Shown here: positions 8,871-17,856 of the stretch, piece after piece
Layout: each line of letters begins with the position of its first letter
How positions within the stretch are numbered: position 1 is the stretch's first letter
Assembly: GCA_030427245.1 (NCBI GenBank)
Contig: JAUHXA010000002.1
Span: 124,001-188,000 of the forward strand
Direction of reading: 5' to 3'
DNA from: Bacteroidia bacterium
GTDB taxonomy: Bacteria > Bacteroidota > Bacteroidia > Chitinophagales > UBA2359
DNA length: 64,000 bases
The notes under the pieces: generated by a model
Databases searched by the model: none
What the model was told of the DNA's origin: nothing
Seen by the model: the letters and a program-made list of their open reading frames with translations, nothing else
Made by a program: the position numbers and the translations under genes

Positions 8871-9959
8871 ATGAATCACCAATCTCAACTATCTGACCTT
8901 CAATTGCTTCAAGAATATCCCCATCACCTTGTAGTAAAATACCAAGGGCTTGTTAAAAAAATCGTAGGGATACATGTCAAAAAATCGGCTTTTGGCCAAT
9001 TGAGCCCTTCTGAATTATTGCAGGAGGTTATTACCCGATTGCCACAACATGCACAGCATCTCTATCAAAAACAAGGTAGAAATGCAATTGTCAAAACCAT
9101 TTTATACGAGTCTTGTCGGATGTTGTGCCATCATGTAGAAGACCTTGATTTGCTGCAAAAACAAGCAAGTAAACTGGTCGTCAAATACCGACCACTGATT
9201 TACACCCGAATCCACAGCTTTGTGAATACCGACAAACTGCGAGAAGACCAAGCAGAAGACATTGCACAATATGTATTTGAGCGTTTGTTGAAGAAATTCG
9301 ACAAAGGAGGGTTTCAATACACCGAAGGCAGGGCATTGTTTCGTACCTATTTTTACCAAATCATCAACTATACCATCATTGACGGTTTGCGAAGATTGCA
9401 CACCTCCAAGGCAGATATTGGTCAAAATGCGGAATTGAAGGAATCTCATTCAGTAGATGCAAATATTTTCGGAAAACTTAGCAGCAAATTAGATTTGGAG
9501 CGACAAAGCGAATTGTATGGCAGGCTATTGCAATTGTACAAATCAATAGACCGCCAGAAATTTGAATTGAGTGCAAAAGTAAATTGTGCATTGCTTCTCA
9601 AAAACGAAGATGTAAAACTCCTTCAATTGGAGGAATCCATGAAAATAGAGTTGCTCGTCTATTTTGGAAAGAACTACTCCAAAATGAGCAAGGAGGAAAT
9701 TTGGAAAATTTTGGTGGTGTTCGTCAGCCTACTCGAAAACAAAAATGTTAGCCCACAAGGTCTTCAAAAATGGTTCATTCGCCGACGAAGTTGGATGGTG
9801 GTTAAAATCCTCTATATCCTAAATTTTGATGGCAAACTGCAAAAGAAATTGACCGAAATGGAGAAAAAACTATTGGCAAAAATCAGCGATAGACGGGTAG
9901 GGAAATTTGCAGAAGAGTATTTTGGAGAGATAGTTTACCATAGGTATCGGATACTTTAA
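8871..9959 (+). CDS. Sigma-70-like factor (region-2-like segment; unusual C-terminus)
   Basis: KLVVKYRPLIYTRIHSFVNTDKLREDQAEDIAQYVFERLLKKFDKGGFQYTEGRALFRTYFYQIINYTIIDGLRR resembles sigma region 2; no clear region 4 HTH seen. Confidence 0.7.
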   Translation: MNHQSQLSDLQLLQEYPHHLVVKYQGLVKKIVGIHVKKSAFGQLSPSELLQEVITRLPQHAQHLYQKQGRNAIVKTILYESCRMLCHHVEDLDLLQKQASKLVVKYRPLIYTRIHSFVNTDKLREDQAEDIAQYVFERLLKKFDKGGFQYTEGRALFRTYFYQIINYTIIDGLRRLHTSKADIGQNAELKESHSVDANIFGKLSSKLDLERQSELYGRLLQLYKSIDRQKFELSAKVNCALLLKNEDVKLLQLEESMKIELLVYFGKNYSKMSKEEIWKILVVFVSLLENKNVSPQGLQKWFIRRRSWMVVKILYILNFDGKLQKKLTEMEKKLLAKISDRRVGKFAEEYFGEIVYHRYRIL

Positions 9960-9974
9960 AAGTATCCGATACCT
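9942..9974. repeat. REP-like palindrome overlapping the 3' end of the sigma-like gene
   Basis: AGGTATCGGATACTT-TAA-AAGTATCCGATACCT, perfect 15-bp arms. Confidence 0.92.
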
Positions 9975-9987
9975 CCGCAACACCTTC

Positions 9988-10002
9988 GAGGTATCCGATC
10001 CC
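9988..10002. repeat. Half REP-like palindrome (right arm)
   Basis: caccttcgAGGTATCCGATCCCT; left arm reduced to CACCT. Confidence 0.6.
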
Positions 10003-10025
10003 TGTTTGTTAAAAAAATTAGAAAA

Positions 10026-10416
10026 ATGGCAAAACACAATTACTGGGCAAAATTAGAACCCAACCAATGTTATCACATTTACAATCATGCAGTAGGAACA
10101 GAAGATTTATTCAAAGGAAGAAAATCGTTTTGGTGGTCTTTTCAAAGCCAAATTTAGGCGTACTTTGGTAAAGGACAAAAAGGATTTTTTACATTTTCTT
10201 TGTTATGTTCATCATAACCCGATTCACCACCGTATGGCAATGAACTATGAAGAATGGGAATATTCTTCGTATCGAACCTACTTACAGGTAAAAGTATCGG
10301 ATACTTGTTTTCCAAAAATCGCAATTAATTCTACCCTAAAACTCTTTAGAACAAAGAATGATACTTCTGGTTTAGAAGGATTTAAAGCTGAACACGAGCG
10401 ATTTAAAGTTCAGTAG
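10026..10416 (+). pseudogene. REP-associated tyrosine transposase (RAYT, Y1/IS200-like) remnant, internally deleted and frameshifted
   Basis: N-terminal MAKHNYWAKLEPNQCYHIYNHAVGTEDLF in one frame, then GGLFKAKFRRTLVKDKKDFLHFLCYVHHNPIHHRMAMNYEEWEYSSYRTYL in another; catalytic HUH and central region missing. Confidence 0.85.
10292..10306. repeat. REP-like half palindrome inside RAYT remnant
   Basis: AAGTATCGGATACTT. Confidence 0.6.
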
Positions 10417-10425
10417 TAGGTAAGT

Positions 10426-10458
10426 AGGTATCGGATACCTTTGAGGTATCCGATACCT
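10426..10458. repeat. REP-like palindrome
   Basis: AGGTATCGGATACCT-TTG-AGGTATCCGATACCT, perfect 15-bp arms, just upstream of the anti-sigma-like gene. Confidence 0.92.
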
Positions 10459-10475
10459 CGAAAAAAAGAGAAAAA

Positions 10476-11117
10476 ATGAAAAAAGGACAAATACCCATAT
10501 TTTTTGAAGCAGATAAACACCTCAATGCGGCAGGGCGAATGCTCTATACAGAGGCGGTTCAAAGAGATAAAATTGATTTGCTGCCCCATGATGTATATGA
10601 ACATGTCAACTCCTGTGCAGAATGTAGTGCCGAAATATTGATGCTTGTCGAATTGATGGAAGAAGAACCCATTGATGCCAACGAGCAACATCCTTTTTTC
10701 AACAATCCCAATAGCGATTATTTTGTCAGCGGCAATTTAGCCGATATTGACGCACTTTTGGAGCAAATCAAAGCCGATGCTGTCCAAATTCCACTGTACG
10801 AAAACCTAATAAAAGAACAACTGACGGCAAGTTACCGCAGTTCTTCAACAGGGATTCAAATACTCAGCCCTCAAAATGAACACCTCTATCAAGACGAAGT
10901 GACTTTTACTTTTGCAGAACCGACCTCTTCTCCATCCACCTTGATCGTCCGAAATCATCAAGGGCAGGTTTACAAAGCCAAAATTCCTGCAAACACACTT
11001 CATCATACCATTGATTTTCAATCTGCTGAAAAGTTTCCTACAGGAGTGTATTATTGGCAGATGATTGATAGAAGTAGAAATCGTATGGTGGGTAAATTTT
11101 ATGTGTTTACTTCTTAG
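10476..11117 (+). CDS. Zinc-finger (HxxxCxxC) anti-sigma-like protein, no obvious TM segment
   Basis: HVNSCAECSAEILMLVELM motif typical of zf-HC2/ZAS anti-sigma N-termini; C-terminal Ig-like stretch; follows the sigma-like gene. Confidence 0.6.
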   Translation: MKKGQIPIFFEADKHLNAAGRMLYTEAVQRDKIDLLPHDVYEHVNSCAECSAEILMLVELMEEEPIDANEQHPFFNNPNSDYFVSGNLADIDALLEQIKADAVQIPLYENLIKEQLTASYRSSSTGIQILSPQNEHLYQDEVTFTFAEPTSSPSTLIVRNHQGQVYKAKIPANTLHHTIDFQSAEKFPTGVYYWQMIDRSRNRMVGKFYVFTS

Positions 11118-13041
11118 TCACCTTAAACTCTGTACGCCTATTAATCGCCCTACCTGCTTCTGTTTCATTCTCTGCAATGGGTTGCGATTTACCATATCCC
11201 CGATAAGAAAGGCGTTTGGAATCAATTCCTTTGTCGAGTAGATATTTGTAGACAGACTCTGCTCGTTTTTCGGATAGGTCGAGATTGTATTTGTCCGTAC
11301 CAATGCTATCAGTATGTCCCCCAATTTCGATGTGCAATAGCTCATATTGATTGAGCATATCGACCAGTTTGTTGAGTTCGGTGTGAGAAGAAGGTTTAAG
11401 CTCGAAAGAAGCCGTTTCAAAGAAAACGTTTTTCAGTACCACCGTTTGCCCAACATTTGATTCAAATGTTTCTTCTACAAAGGCTTTCTTCAGAGGAATG
11501 TCAAGCAAAAAAGGTTTGTTAGCTTGAGCTTCTTTGAGAGAAAAGTTTTCGGAGAAAAAGAGGTAGTTTTCTTTAGAAACATTGTACATATAGTTTTTGC
11601 CCACTGTCAATGTCACCAAAAATTCACCCGAAATACGGTCAGAAATTGTTTCTAAAATCGTGTCCCCTGTATCCAAATCAATCAATTCAATTGTTGCAGC
11701 CAATTTGTCTTCCGTTTCAGAATCAAACACCATTCCTTTGACATAGGTGACATACGTAGGCTGTACTTTTTTCGGCAAAGGGAAATAGTATAAATCTAAC
11801 CCGTAACCTTCATTGTAAGAAGAATAATAGGCACGTTCACCACTAGCAGTTACTATCAAACCGTTTTCATTGCCTCTTGTGTTGATAGGATAGCCCAAAT
11901 TTTCAGGTTTGCTCCATTCGCCCTTCGTATCTTTTCGAGCAACATAGAGGTCGGCGTCGCCCATACCAATGTGTCCATTTGAAGAAAAATAAAGCGTTTG
12001 GTTATCAGGGTGAATAAAAGGAGTTTGTTCATCTCTTTCGGTGTTGATATTGGGACCTAAATTGATAGGTTCACCCCAATAATTGTTCTCTAAATGACTC
12101 ACCCAAATATCAATCCCTCCATGCCCACCTTTTCGTTTACTACTAAAATACAAGGACTTACCATCAGCAGAAATTGAAGGCTGTGAATCCCAATTGTAGC
12201 TATTGACAGGTTCGCCCAAATTGTAAGGGCCTTGCCAATCATTGCCGACTTTGATACAATAAAACAGGTCAAAACCTCCAATGGCATCGGGGCGATTTTT
12301 CGCTGCAAAGAACATTCGTTTGCCATCGGGCGACAAACAAATTGCACCTTCATTTTCTTTGGAGTTGATGGGTTCAGCCAAGTCCAGTGCCATTTTCCAT
12401 TGCAGCGTATCTTTCACTTTCATACTCAGAAAAAAGTCCTCATTCGGAGTAGTATCATTGTTGAAACGGCGGGTAAAAACCATCATTTCTTCATCTGCAG
12501 TCACCACAGGTAGATACTCATCATAAGTAGAATTGACGGTTGAGTCCAGGCGAACAGGATTGAAGTCCACAGGATGGTTCACCGCATGAAAGGCAAAACG
12601 ACTCTCCTCCAACTTTCGGGCCACCATTTCCTCCATTCTCTTAGATTTTTTCTCGACTGCTTGTGCCTTTTCATAGTTGGCAATCGCCTCTTCATAATTC
12701 TCCATTTCCATATCAATCCCTCCTACGGTATAATACACTTGATATTGACTCTTAGGGCTTTCTTCAAATTTTAATATTTTCAGAAAAGTCTTTTTGGCAA
12801 GTTCAAATTCCTTCAATTCTATATGAATTTCGGCAAGACGCACATACGCCTTTGTGTAGGTAGGATATTTGTCAATCGCTTTTTGAAGCAATTCTTTTGC
12901 CTCCTGATACTGTTGGTACAGATAGCTTTCTTGGCTTTTTTGATAATACTTTTGGGCTTTTTTGGGTATATCACTTTCCTGTGGAAAGCCAAAGCTCAAG
13001 CATGTAATGGAAAAGAATATGGTGAAAATCAGTCTATTCAT
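11107..13041 (-). CDS. TPR + PD40 beta-propeller + OmpA-like C-terminal domain protein
   Basis: N-terminal TPRs; repeats such as GDADLYVARKDTKGEWSKPENLGYPINT; OmpA signature IEIGGHTDSIGTDKYNLDLSEKRAESVYKYLLDKGIDSKRLSYRGYGKSQPIAENETEAGRAINRRTEF. Confidence 0.93.
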   Translation of the reverse strand: MNRLIFTIFFSITCLSFGFPQESDIPKKAQKYYQKSQESYLYQQYQEAKELLQKAIDKYPTYTKAYVRLAEIHIELKEFELAKKTFLKILKFEESPKSQYQVYYTVGGIDMEMENYEEAIANYEKAQAVEKKSKRMEEMVARKLEESRFAFHAVNHPVDFNPVRLDSTVNSTYDEYLPVVTADEEMMVFTRRFNNDTTPNEDFFLSMKVKDTLQWKMALDLAEPINSKENEGAICLSPDGKRMFFAAKNRPDAIGGFDLFYCIKVGNDWQGPYNLGEPVNSYNWDSQPSISADGKSLYFSSKRKGGHGGIDIWVSHLENNYWGEPINLGPNINTERDEQTPFIHPDNQTLYFSSNGHIGMGDADLYVARKDTKGEWSKPENLGYPINTRGNENGLIVTASGERAYYSSYNEGYGLDLYYFPLPKKVQPTYVTYVKGMVFDSETEDKLAATIELIDLDTGDTILETISDRISGEFLVTLTVGKNYMYNVSKENYLFFSENFSLKEAQANKPFLLDIPLKKAFVEETFESNVGQTVVLKNVFFETASFELKPSSHTELNKLVDMLNQYELLHIEIGGHTDSIGTDKYNLDLSEKRAESVYKYLLDKGIDSKRLSYRGYGKSQPIAENETEAGRAINRRTEFKVTKK

Positions 13042-13700
13042 TATGGTATGTCCATGTATTTATGAATTTGCAAAGAAACCTGCCATTCAGGATGTTGCTT
13101 TATATAGTCAACGATTAAGGGCATCATTTGATGTGTTTTGCTCCATTCAGGCTGCAAAAATAAGCGACAATCAGAGGACACCTCAGCAGCATATTGTTCA
13201 GCCCACTTGAGGTCACTTTTGTTGAAAACGACCACCTTCAATTCATTAGCCGCTGCAACCACTTCGGGAAGAGGAAATTTGAACTTCTTTGGAGAAAGAC
13301 AAATCCAATCCCAAGAGCCAGAAAGCGGATGTGCACCAGAAGTTTCGATATGCGTCTGTTTGCCTGCTCGCTGCAACTGCCAACACAGTTCGTCTAAATT
13401 GTGCATCAGAGGTTCGCCCCCTGTTATAACTACTATTTCGGATGGATGTTTAATAGCTCCTGAAACAATATCTTCAATATTCTGAAAACCATGCTCATTT
13501 ACATTCCAAGATTCTTTCACGTCACACCAATGACAGCCAACATCACAACCCGCCAAACGGATAAAATAAGCCGCTTTACCTTGGTGAAACCCTTCTCCCT
13601 GAACGGTATAAAATTGTTCCATCAATGGCAATGCCGTTTGCTGGTTTGCAGTAGTTTTTGGGTGGATATTGTTGGCTGTTAAAACGTCTATCATATTCAA
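13041..13700 (-). CDS. queE: 7-carboxy-7-deazaguanine synthase (radical SAM)
   Basis: EQFYTVQGEGFHQGKAAYFIRLAGCDVGCHWCDVKESW (CxxxCxxC-type cluster) and VITGGEPLMHN. Confidence 0.92.
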   Translation of the reverse strand: MNMIDVLTANNIHPKTTANQQTALPLMEQFYTVQGEGFHQGKAAYFIRLAGCDVGCHWCDVKESWNVNEHGFQNIEDIVSGAIKHPSEIVVITGGEPLMHNLDELCWQLQRAGKQTHIETSGAHPLSGSWDWICLSPKKFKFPLPEVVAAANELKVVVFNKSDLKWAEQYAAEVSSDCRLFLQPEWSKTHQMMPLIVDYIKQHPEWQVSLQIHKYMDIP

Positions 13701-13984
13701 TTTATTGGATAAAAAGGCTCGATATTCTGGTTGCTAACTTACAAAGTTATGTTTTTTTATAGAACATTATAGTTTGTAAGCTTGTTTTGACAGTCTATAA
13801 ACATAATTGAAGGTTCTTCAAAATGCTTTTTTGATTTTTTGGGCTTGTATTTTTAGGTGTAAAAAGCGTACCTTTGCGCCAAGTTTTTTGATTCATTTTA
13901 GCAATTAATCGTGATTTTTTAATTTAAAGCGCATATTATCAGGCGATTGCCTTTTTAAGTAAATTTTGTTCAATTAACACCACT

Positions 13985-16414
13985 ATGGACTCCGAATTAA
14001 CGATAGACCTTCAAAAGCTACCCGTTGGGCAAAATTCCTCTCCAAATTTAGATAGAAAGACCATTTTACAGGATTATCGAACCTGCTGCATTAGTCGAGA
14101 AGTGAGTATTCAAATACGAAGAGAAGTCTTGACAGGCAAAGCAAAGTTTGGTGTGTCAGATGATGGCAAAGAGGTTCTGCAAGTAGCGATGGCACATGCC
14201 TATCGAAAAGGAGATTTTCGGGCAGAATATTATAGAGGCAATACCCTTTTATTGGCATTGGGTTTGGCAAAAGTGGAAGACTTTTTTGCCCAATTATATG
14301 CTGATCCTGATAATGATCCATTCTCGTCGGGTCGCCAGATGGTCAATCATCACGCTACACCTTTGATAGATGAGAATGGCAAATGGTTGGACTTGAAAAA
14401 CCGCTACAATATCACCTCCGATATTTCGACTACTGCAGGTCAAATGGCGAGAGCCGTTGGTTTGGCTTTTGCTTCAAAAAAATACCGTAAAAGTGAAGCC
14501 TTGCGGTACGATACACCTTTTTCTGACAATGGCAAAGAGGTGTGTTTCTGCAATATAGGAGATGGAAGTACCTCTGAAGGGGTGTTTTGGGAGGCAGTTA
14601 ATGCGGCTTGTGTACTTCAAATTCCACTTGCCGTTTCGGTTTGGGATGATGGTTATGCAATATCCGTACCTACTAAGTATCAAACCGTTAAAGAAAGCAT
14701 TTCGAAAGCATTGAAGGGCTTTGAGACGGACGAAAACCACTTGGGTATGGACATTTACGCCATCAAAGGCTGGGATTATCCCAACCTTGTTAAAGCTTAC
14801 AAAGAAGGCATTGCAGAAATGCGAAAAACCCACAGCCCCGCCTTGTACCACATCCAAGAATTAACCCAACCATTGGGACATTCTACATCGGGTTCTCATG
14901 AACGTTACAAATCCAAAAAGAGGCTGCAATGGGAAGCGGATAACGATTGTAACAAGAGGTTTAAGGAATGGATATTGAAGAACAAATGGGCAACAGTTGA
15001 AGAAATAGAACAAATTGAAGACGAAGCCCAAAAAGAGGTAAAAGAGGCTAAAAATAAAGCTTGGAAAAAATACCGTCAACCGATTGACCAAAATTTGCAA
15101 GAGCTTCAACACCTCTACCAACACTTACTGCAAGAATCCAAAAACCCAATTGCAATACAACCTTTGGTGAACGAATTATCAAAGTTCATCAATCCTTTTC
15201 GAGCCGAATTGATGAGCAATGCCCGAAGAATGTATTACACCCAATTGGAGGAAAACCTCCCCACAAAAAAAGGCTTGAAAAAGTGGATTGACCAACTCAA
15301 TGTCACTGCAAAACGCCAATACAGCGATAATTTATACAGCAATTTCCCCAATTCTGCTTTGAAAATTCCAGTGGTCTATCCCACTTATTCTGAGGAGTCC
15401 AAACAGAAAAATGGTTACGAAATCATCAACCAATATTTCGACACTGTATTTCAGAAATACAACAACCTGTATGCTTTTGGCGAAGATGTTGGCAAAATTG
15501 GAGATGTCAATCAGGGTTTTGCAGGGCTTCAAAATAGGTATGGGGAAGAACGGATTTTTGATACCGGAATCCGAGAATGGACGATTGTAGGACAGGCGAT
15601 TGGTATGGCTATGAGAGGCTTACGAGTCATTGCCGAAATTCAATATTTGGACTATGTGCTTTATGGTTTAGTACCTTTGTCCGACGACTTGGCAACACTG
15701 ACCTACCGAACCAATGGCATCCAAAAAGCTCCTGTGATTATTCGCACAAGAGGACATCGTTTGGAAGGTATTTGGCATTCGGGTTCACCGATGGCCATGT
15801 TGCTACATTCACTGAGAGGAATGTACATCTGCGTTCCCCGAAATTTTGTGCAAGCGGCTGGGATGTATAACACTTTGCTTCAATCAGATGATCCTGCAAT
15901 AGTAATTGAATGTTTGAATGGCTACCGTTTGAAGGAAAAACTGCCCGAAAATTTGGGAGAATACACTGTACCTTTGGGTCAAGTAGAGGTTTTGCAGGAA
16001 GGAACAGATGTAACTTTGGTGACTTATGGTTCTTGTGTACGGATTGCAGAAGCTGGCATCAAACTGCTTCAACAAAAGGGCATCTCGGTAGAACTGATTG
16101 ATGTCCAAACTTTGATACCTTTTGACATTGACCATCAAATCGTTCAGTCTCTCCAAAAAACAAATCGCATACTATTCTTGGACGAGGATGTGCCAGGAGG
16201 TGGGGCTGCTTATATGCTGCAAGAGGTTCTCGAAAAACAAAAAGGCTATTTCCATCTCGATTCACCTCCTCAAACTTTGACCGCTAAAGCACATCGCCCT
16301 GCTTATGGTTCGGACGGTGATTATTTCAGCAAGCCGAATGCAGAGGATGTCTTTGAAGTGATTTATGAGATGATGTGTGAGGTGGAACCTGATAGGTTTG
16401 AAGATATGTTCTAA
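13985..16414 (+). CDS. 2-oxoacid (branched-chain/pyruvate) dehydrogenase E1, alpha-beta fusion
   Basis: ThDP-binding GDGSTSEGVFWEAVNAACVLQIPLAVSVWDDGYAISVPT (alpha) fused to FGEDVGKIGDVNQGFAGLQNRYGEERIFDTGIREWTIVGQAIGMAMRGLRVIAEIQYLDY (beta). Confidence 0.93.
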   Translation: MDSELTIDLQKLPVGQNSSPNLDRKTILQDYRTCCISREVSIQIRREVLTGKAKFGVSDDGKEVLQVAMAHAYRKGDFRAEYYRGNTLLLALGLAKVEDFFAQLYADPDNDPFSSGRQMVNHHATPLIDENGKWLDLKNRYNITSDISTTAGQMARAVGLAFASKKYRKSEALRYDTPFSDNGKEVCFCNIGDGSTSEGVFWEAVNAACVLQIPLAVSVWDDGYAISVPTKYQTVKESISKALKGFETDENHLGMDIYAIKGWDYPNLVKAYKEGIAEMRKTHSPALYHIQELTQPLGHSTSGSHERYKSKKRLQWEADNDCNKRFKEWILKNKWATVEEIEQIEDEAQKEVKEAKNKAWKKYRQPIDQNLQELQHLYQHLLQESKNPIAIQPLVNELSKFINPFRAELMSNARRMYYTQLEENLPTKKGLKKWIDQLNVTAKRQYSDNLYSNFPNSALKIPVVYPTYSEESKQKNGYEIINQYFDTVFQKYNNLYAFGEDVGKIGDVNQGFAGLQNRYGEERIFDTGIREWTIVGQAIGMAMRGLRVIAEIQYLDYVLYGLVPLSDDLATLTYRTNGIQKAPVIIRTRGHRLEGIWHSGSPMAMLLHSLRGMYICVPRNFVQAAGMYNTLLQSDDPAIVIECLNGYRLKEKLPENLGEYTVPLGQVEVLQEGTDVTLVTYGSCVRIAEAGIKLLQQKGISVELIDVQTLIPFDIDHQIVQSLQKTNRILFLDEDVPGGGAAYMLQEVLEKQKGYFHLDSPPQTLTAKAHRPAYGSDGDYFSKPNAEDVFEVIYEMMCEVEPDRFEDMF

Positions 16415-16560
16415 AAGTTAGCCTATCTCTCCTTTTGTCATATTGTAAATATCTTGTGAGTTGTTTCGACAAATCAGAATAAAGGTGAAATTTTGATGGA
16501 AGATAGAGGCTCCAACCTACCTAATTTTTTTGTTTATATTTGTAGAAAAAGTAGCGAGCA

Positions 16561-17850
16561 ATGTTCACACTATACATGGATAATTTTCGAGGCTTCAAAG
16601 ACACACATCTTCCATTGAAAGGAATGAATTTTTTTGTTGGAGAGAATAGTTCAGGCAAAAGTTCTGCTTTGTCTTTGATTCATTTGCTGAATCAAGAGAA
16701 GTTTTGGGATGAAAACCAATGGTACTTTGAGGATTATTATTATTTTGGTACTTATCTTGATATTACTAATAATAGTAAAGAAGTTACAAATATAGGTCTT
16801 TATAGAGATAAATTTTTATCAAAAAAATCTGATTATGAATTTAATAGTGTATTAATGTCTTTTACCTATGGTATTAGAGTTGCACCATTTATTACGAAAT
16901 TTCACTTATTAGGTGATAGTCCATCCACTTCCCCGCCCCTTGAAGTATATATTGAGTATCATGAAGATAATAAATCCTTTGGAGTGTATATTAATAATAG
17001 CCAATTCAATAAAACACCTGCGGAAATTCTGTTTGAAAAGTTAAATTTAGAAAGTATCGATTTTGGTATATTAGAGTACAATGAAAATTCCTTATTATCT
17101 TTCAACTATATATTAAGTGGAATAGATTCACTTCGAATTTATAAGTCATTAAATAGAAGAGAGGAGAACAATATCTACTGGTTCGCTCCAATCCGCACAA
17201 AACCCCAAAGAACCTATGACCAATACATTGACAATTTCACCGCAGACGGTAAACACATTCCCTATTTATTGAGAAACATTGTCAATAACAAAAGTGAGGG
17301 GAATAAGAGAATCCTTGAAGCAATCGACGAATTTGGCAAAAAAAGTGGTTTGTATGAAAAGATGATTGTCAAACAGTACGGCGAATCCATCAATGCCCCT
17401 TTTGAGATTCAATTTCAGTTGGCAGACGGTACTTATCGTATTTCCAACGTAGGCTATGGTGTATCGCAAGTATTGCCTTTGATTGTGCAAATATTGGCAG
17501 ACCAACAAGACAGTTGGTTTATGATTCAGCAACCCGAAGTACATTTGCATCCCAAGGCACAGTCTGCATTGGGCGAATTTTTGTTTTTTGCTTTTGAAAA
17601 AGGGAAAAAAATATTTGTCGAAACGCATAGTGATTTCATCATTGACGGTTTTCGTAGAAAATTGGCAGAATCACCACAAGCTGCAACCATGGCAGAACAA
17701 GCACAGGTGGTGTTTTTTGAGAAAGAAGGTGAGGGAAACCGTTTGAATTGCATTGATATTGAAGCGGATGGAGAATACAAAACCTCGGAAGCTACAGAGC
17801 GTTTCCGTTCCTTTTTTGTGCAGGAAGCACTTCAAAATATTGGTTTATAA
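16561..17850 (+). CDS. AAA/ABC-type ATPase (OLD/DUF3696-like)
   Basis: Walker A GENSSGKSS; IQQPEVHLHPKAQ Walker B-like; VETHSDFIIDGFRRK C-terminal motif. Confidence 0.85.
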   Translation: MFTLYMDNFRGFKDTHLPLKGMNFFVGENSSGKSSALSLIHLLNQEKFWDENQWYFEDYYYFGTYLDITNNSKEVTNIGLYRDKFLSKKSDYEFNSVLMSFTYGIRVAPFITKFHLLGDSPSTSPPLEVYIEYHEDNKSFGVYINNSQFNKTPAEILFEKLNLESIDFGILEYNENSLLSFNYILSGIDSLRIYKSLNRREENNIYWFAPIRTKPQRTYDQYIDNFTADGKHIPYLLRNIVNNKSEGNKRILEAIDEFGKKSGLYEKMIVKQYGESINAPFEIQFQLADGTYRISNVGYGVSQVLPLIVQILADQQDSWFMIQQPEVHLHPKAQSALGEFLFFAFEKGKKIFVETHSDFIIDGFRRKLAESPQAATMAEQAQVVFFEKEGEGNRLNCIDIEADGEYKTSEATERFRSFFVQEALQNIGL

Positions 17851-17856
17851 TTATTT

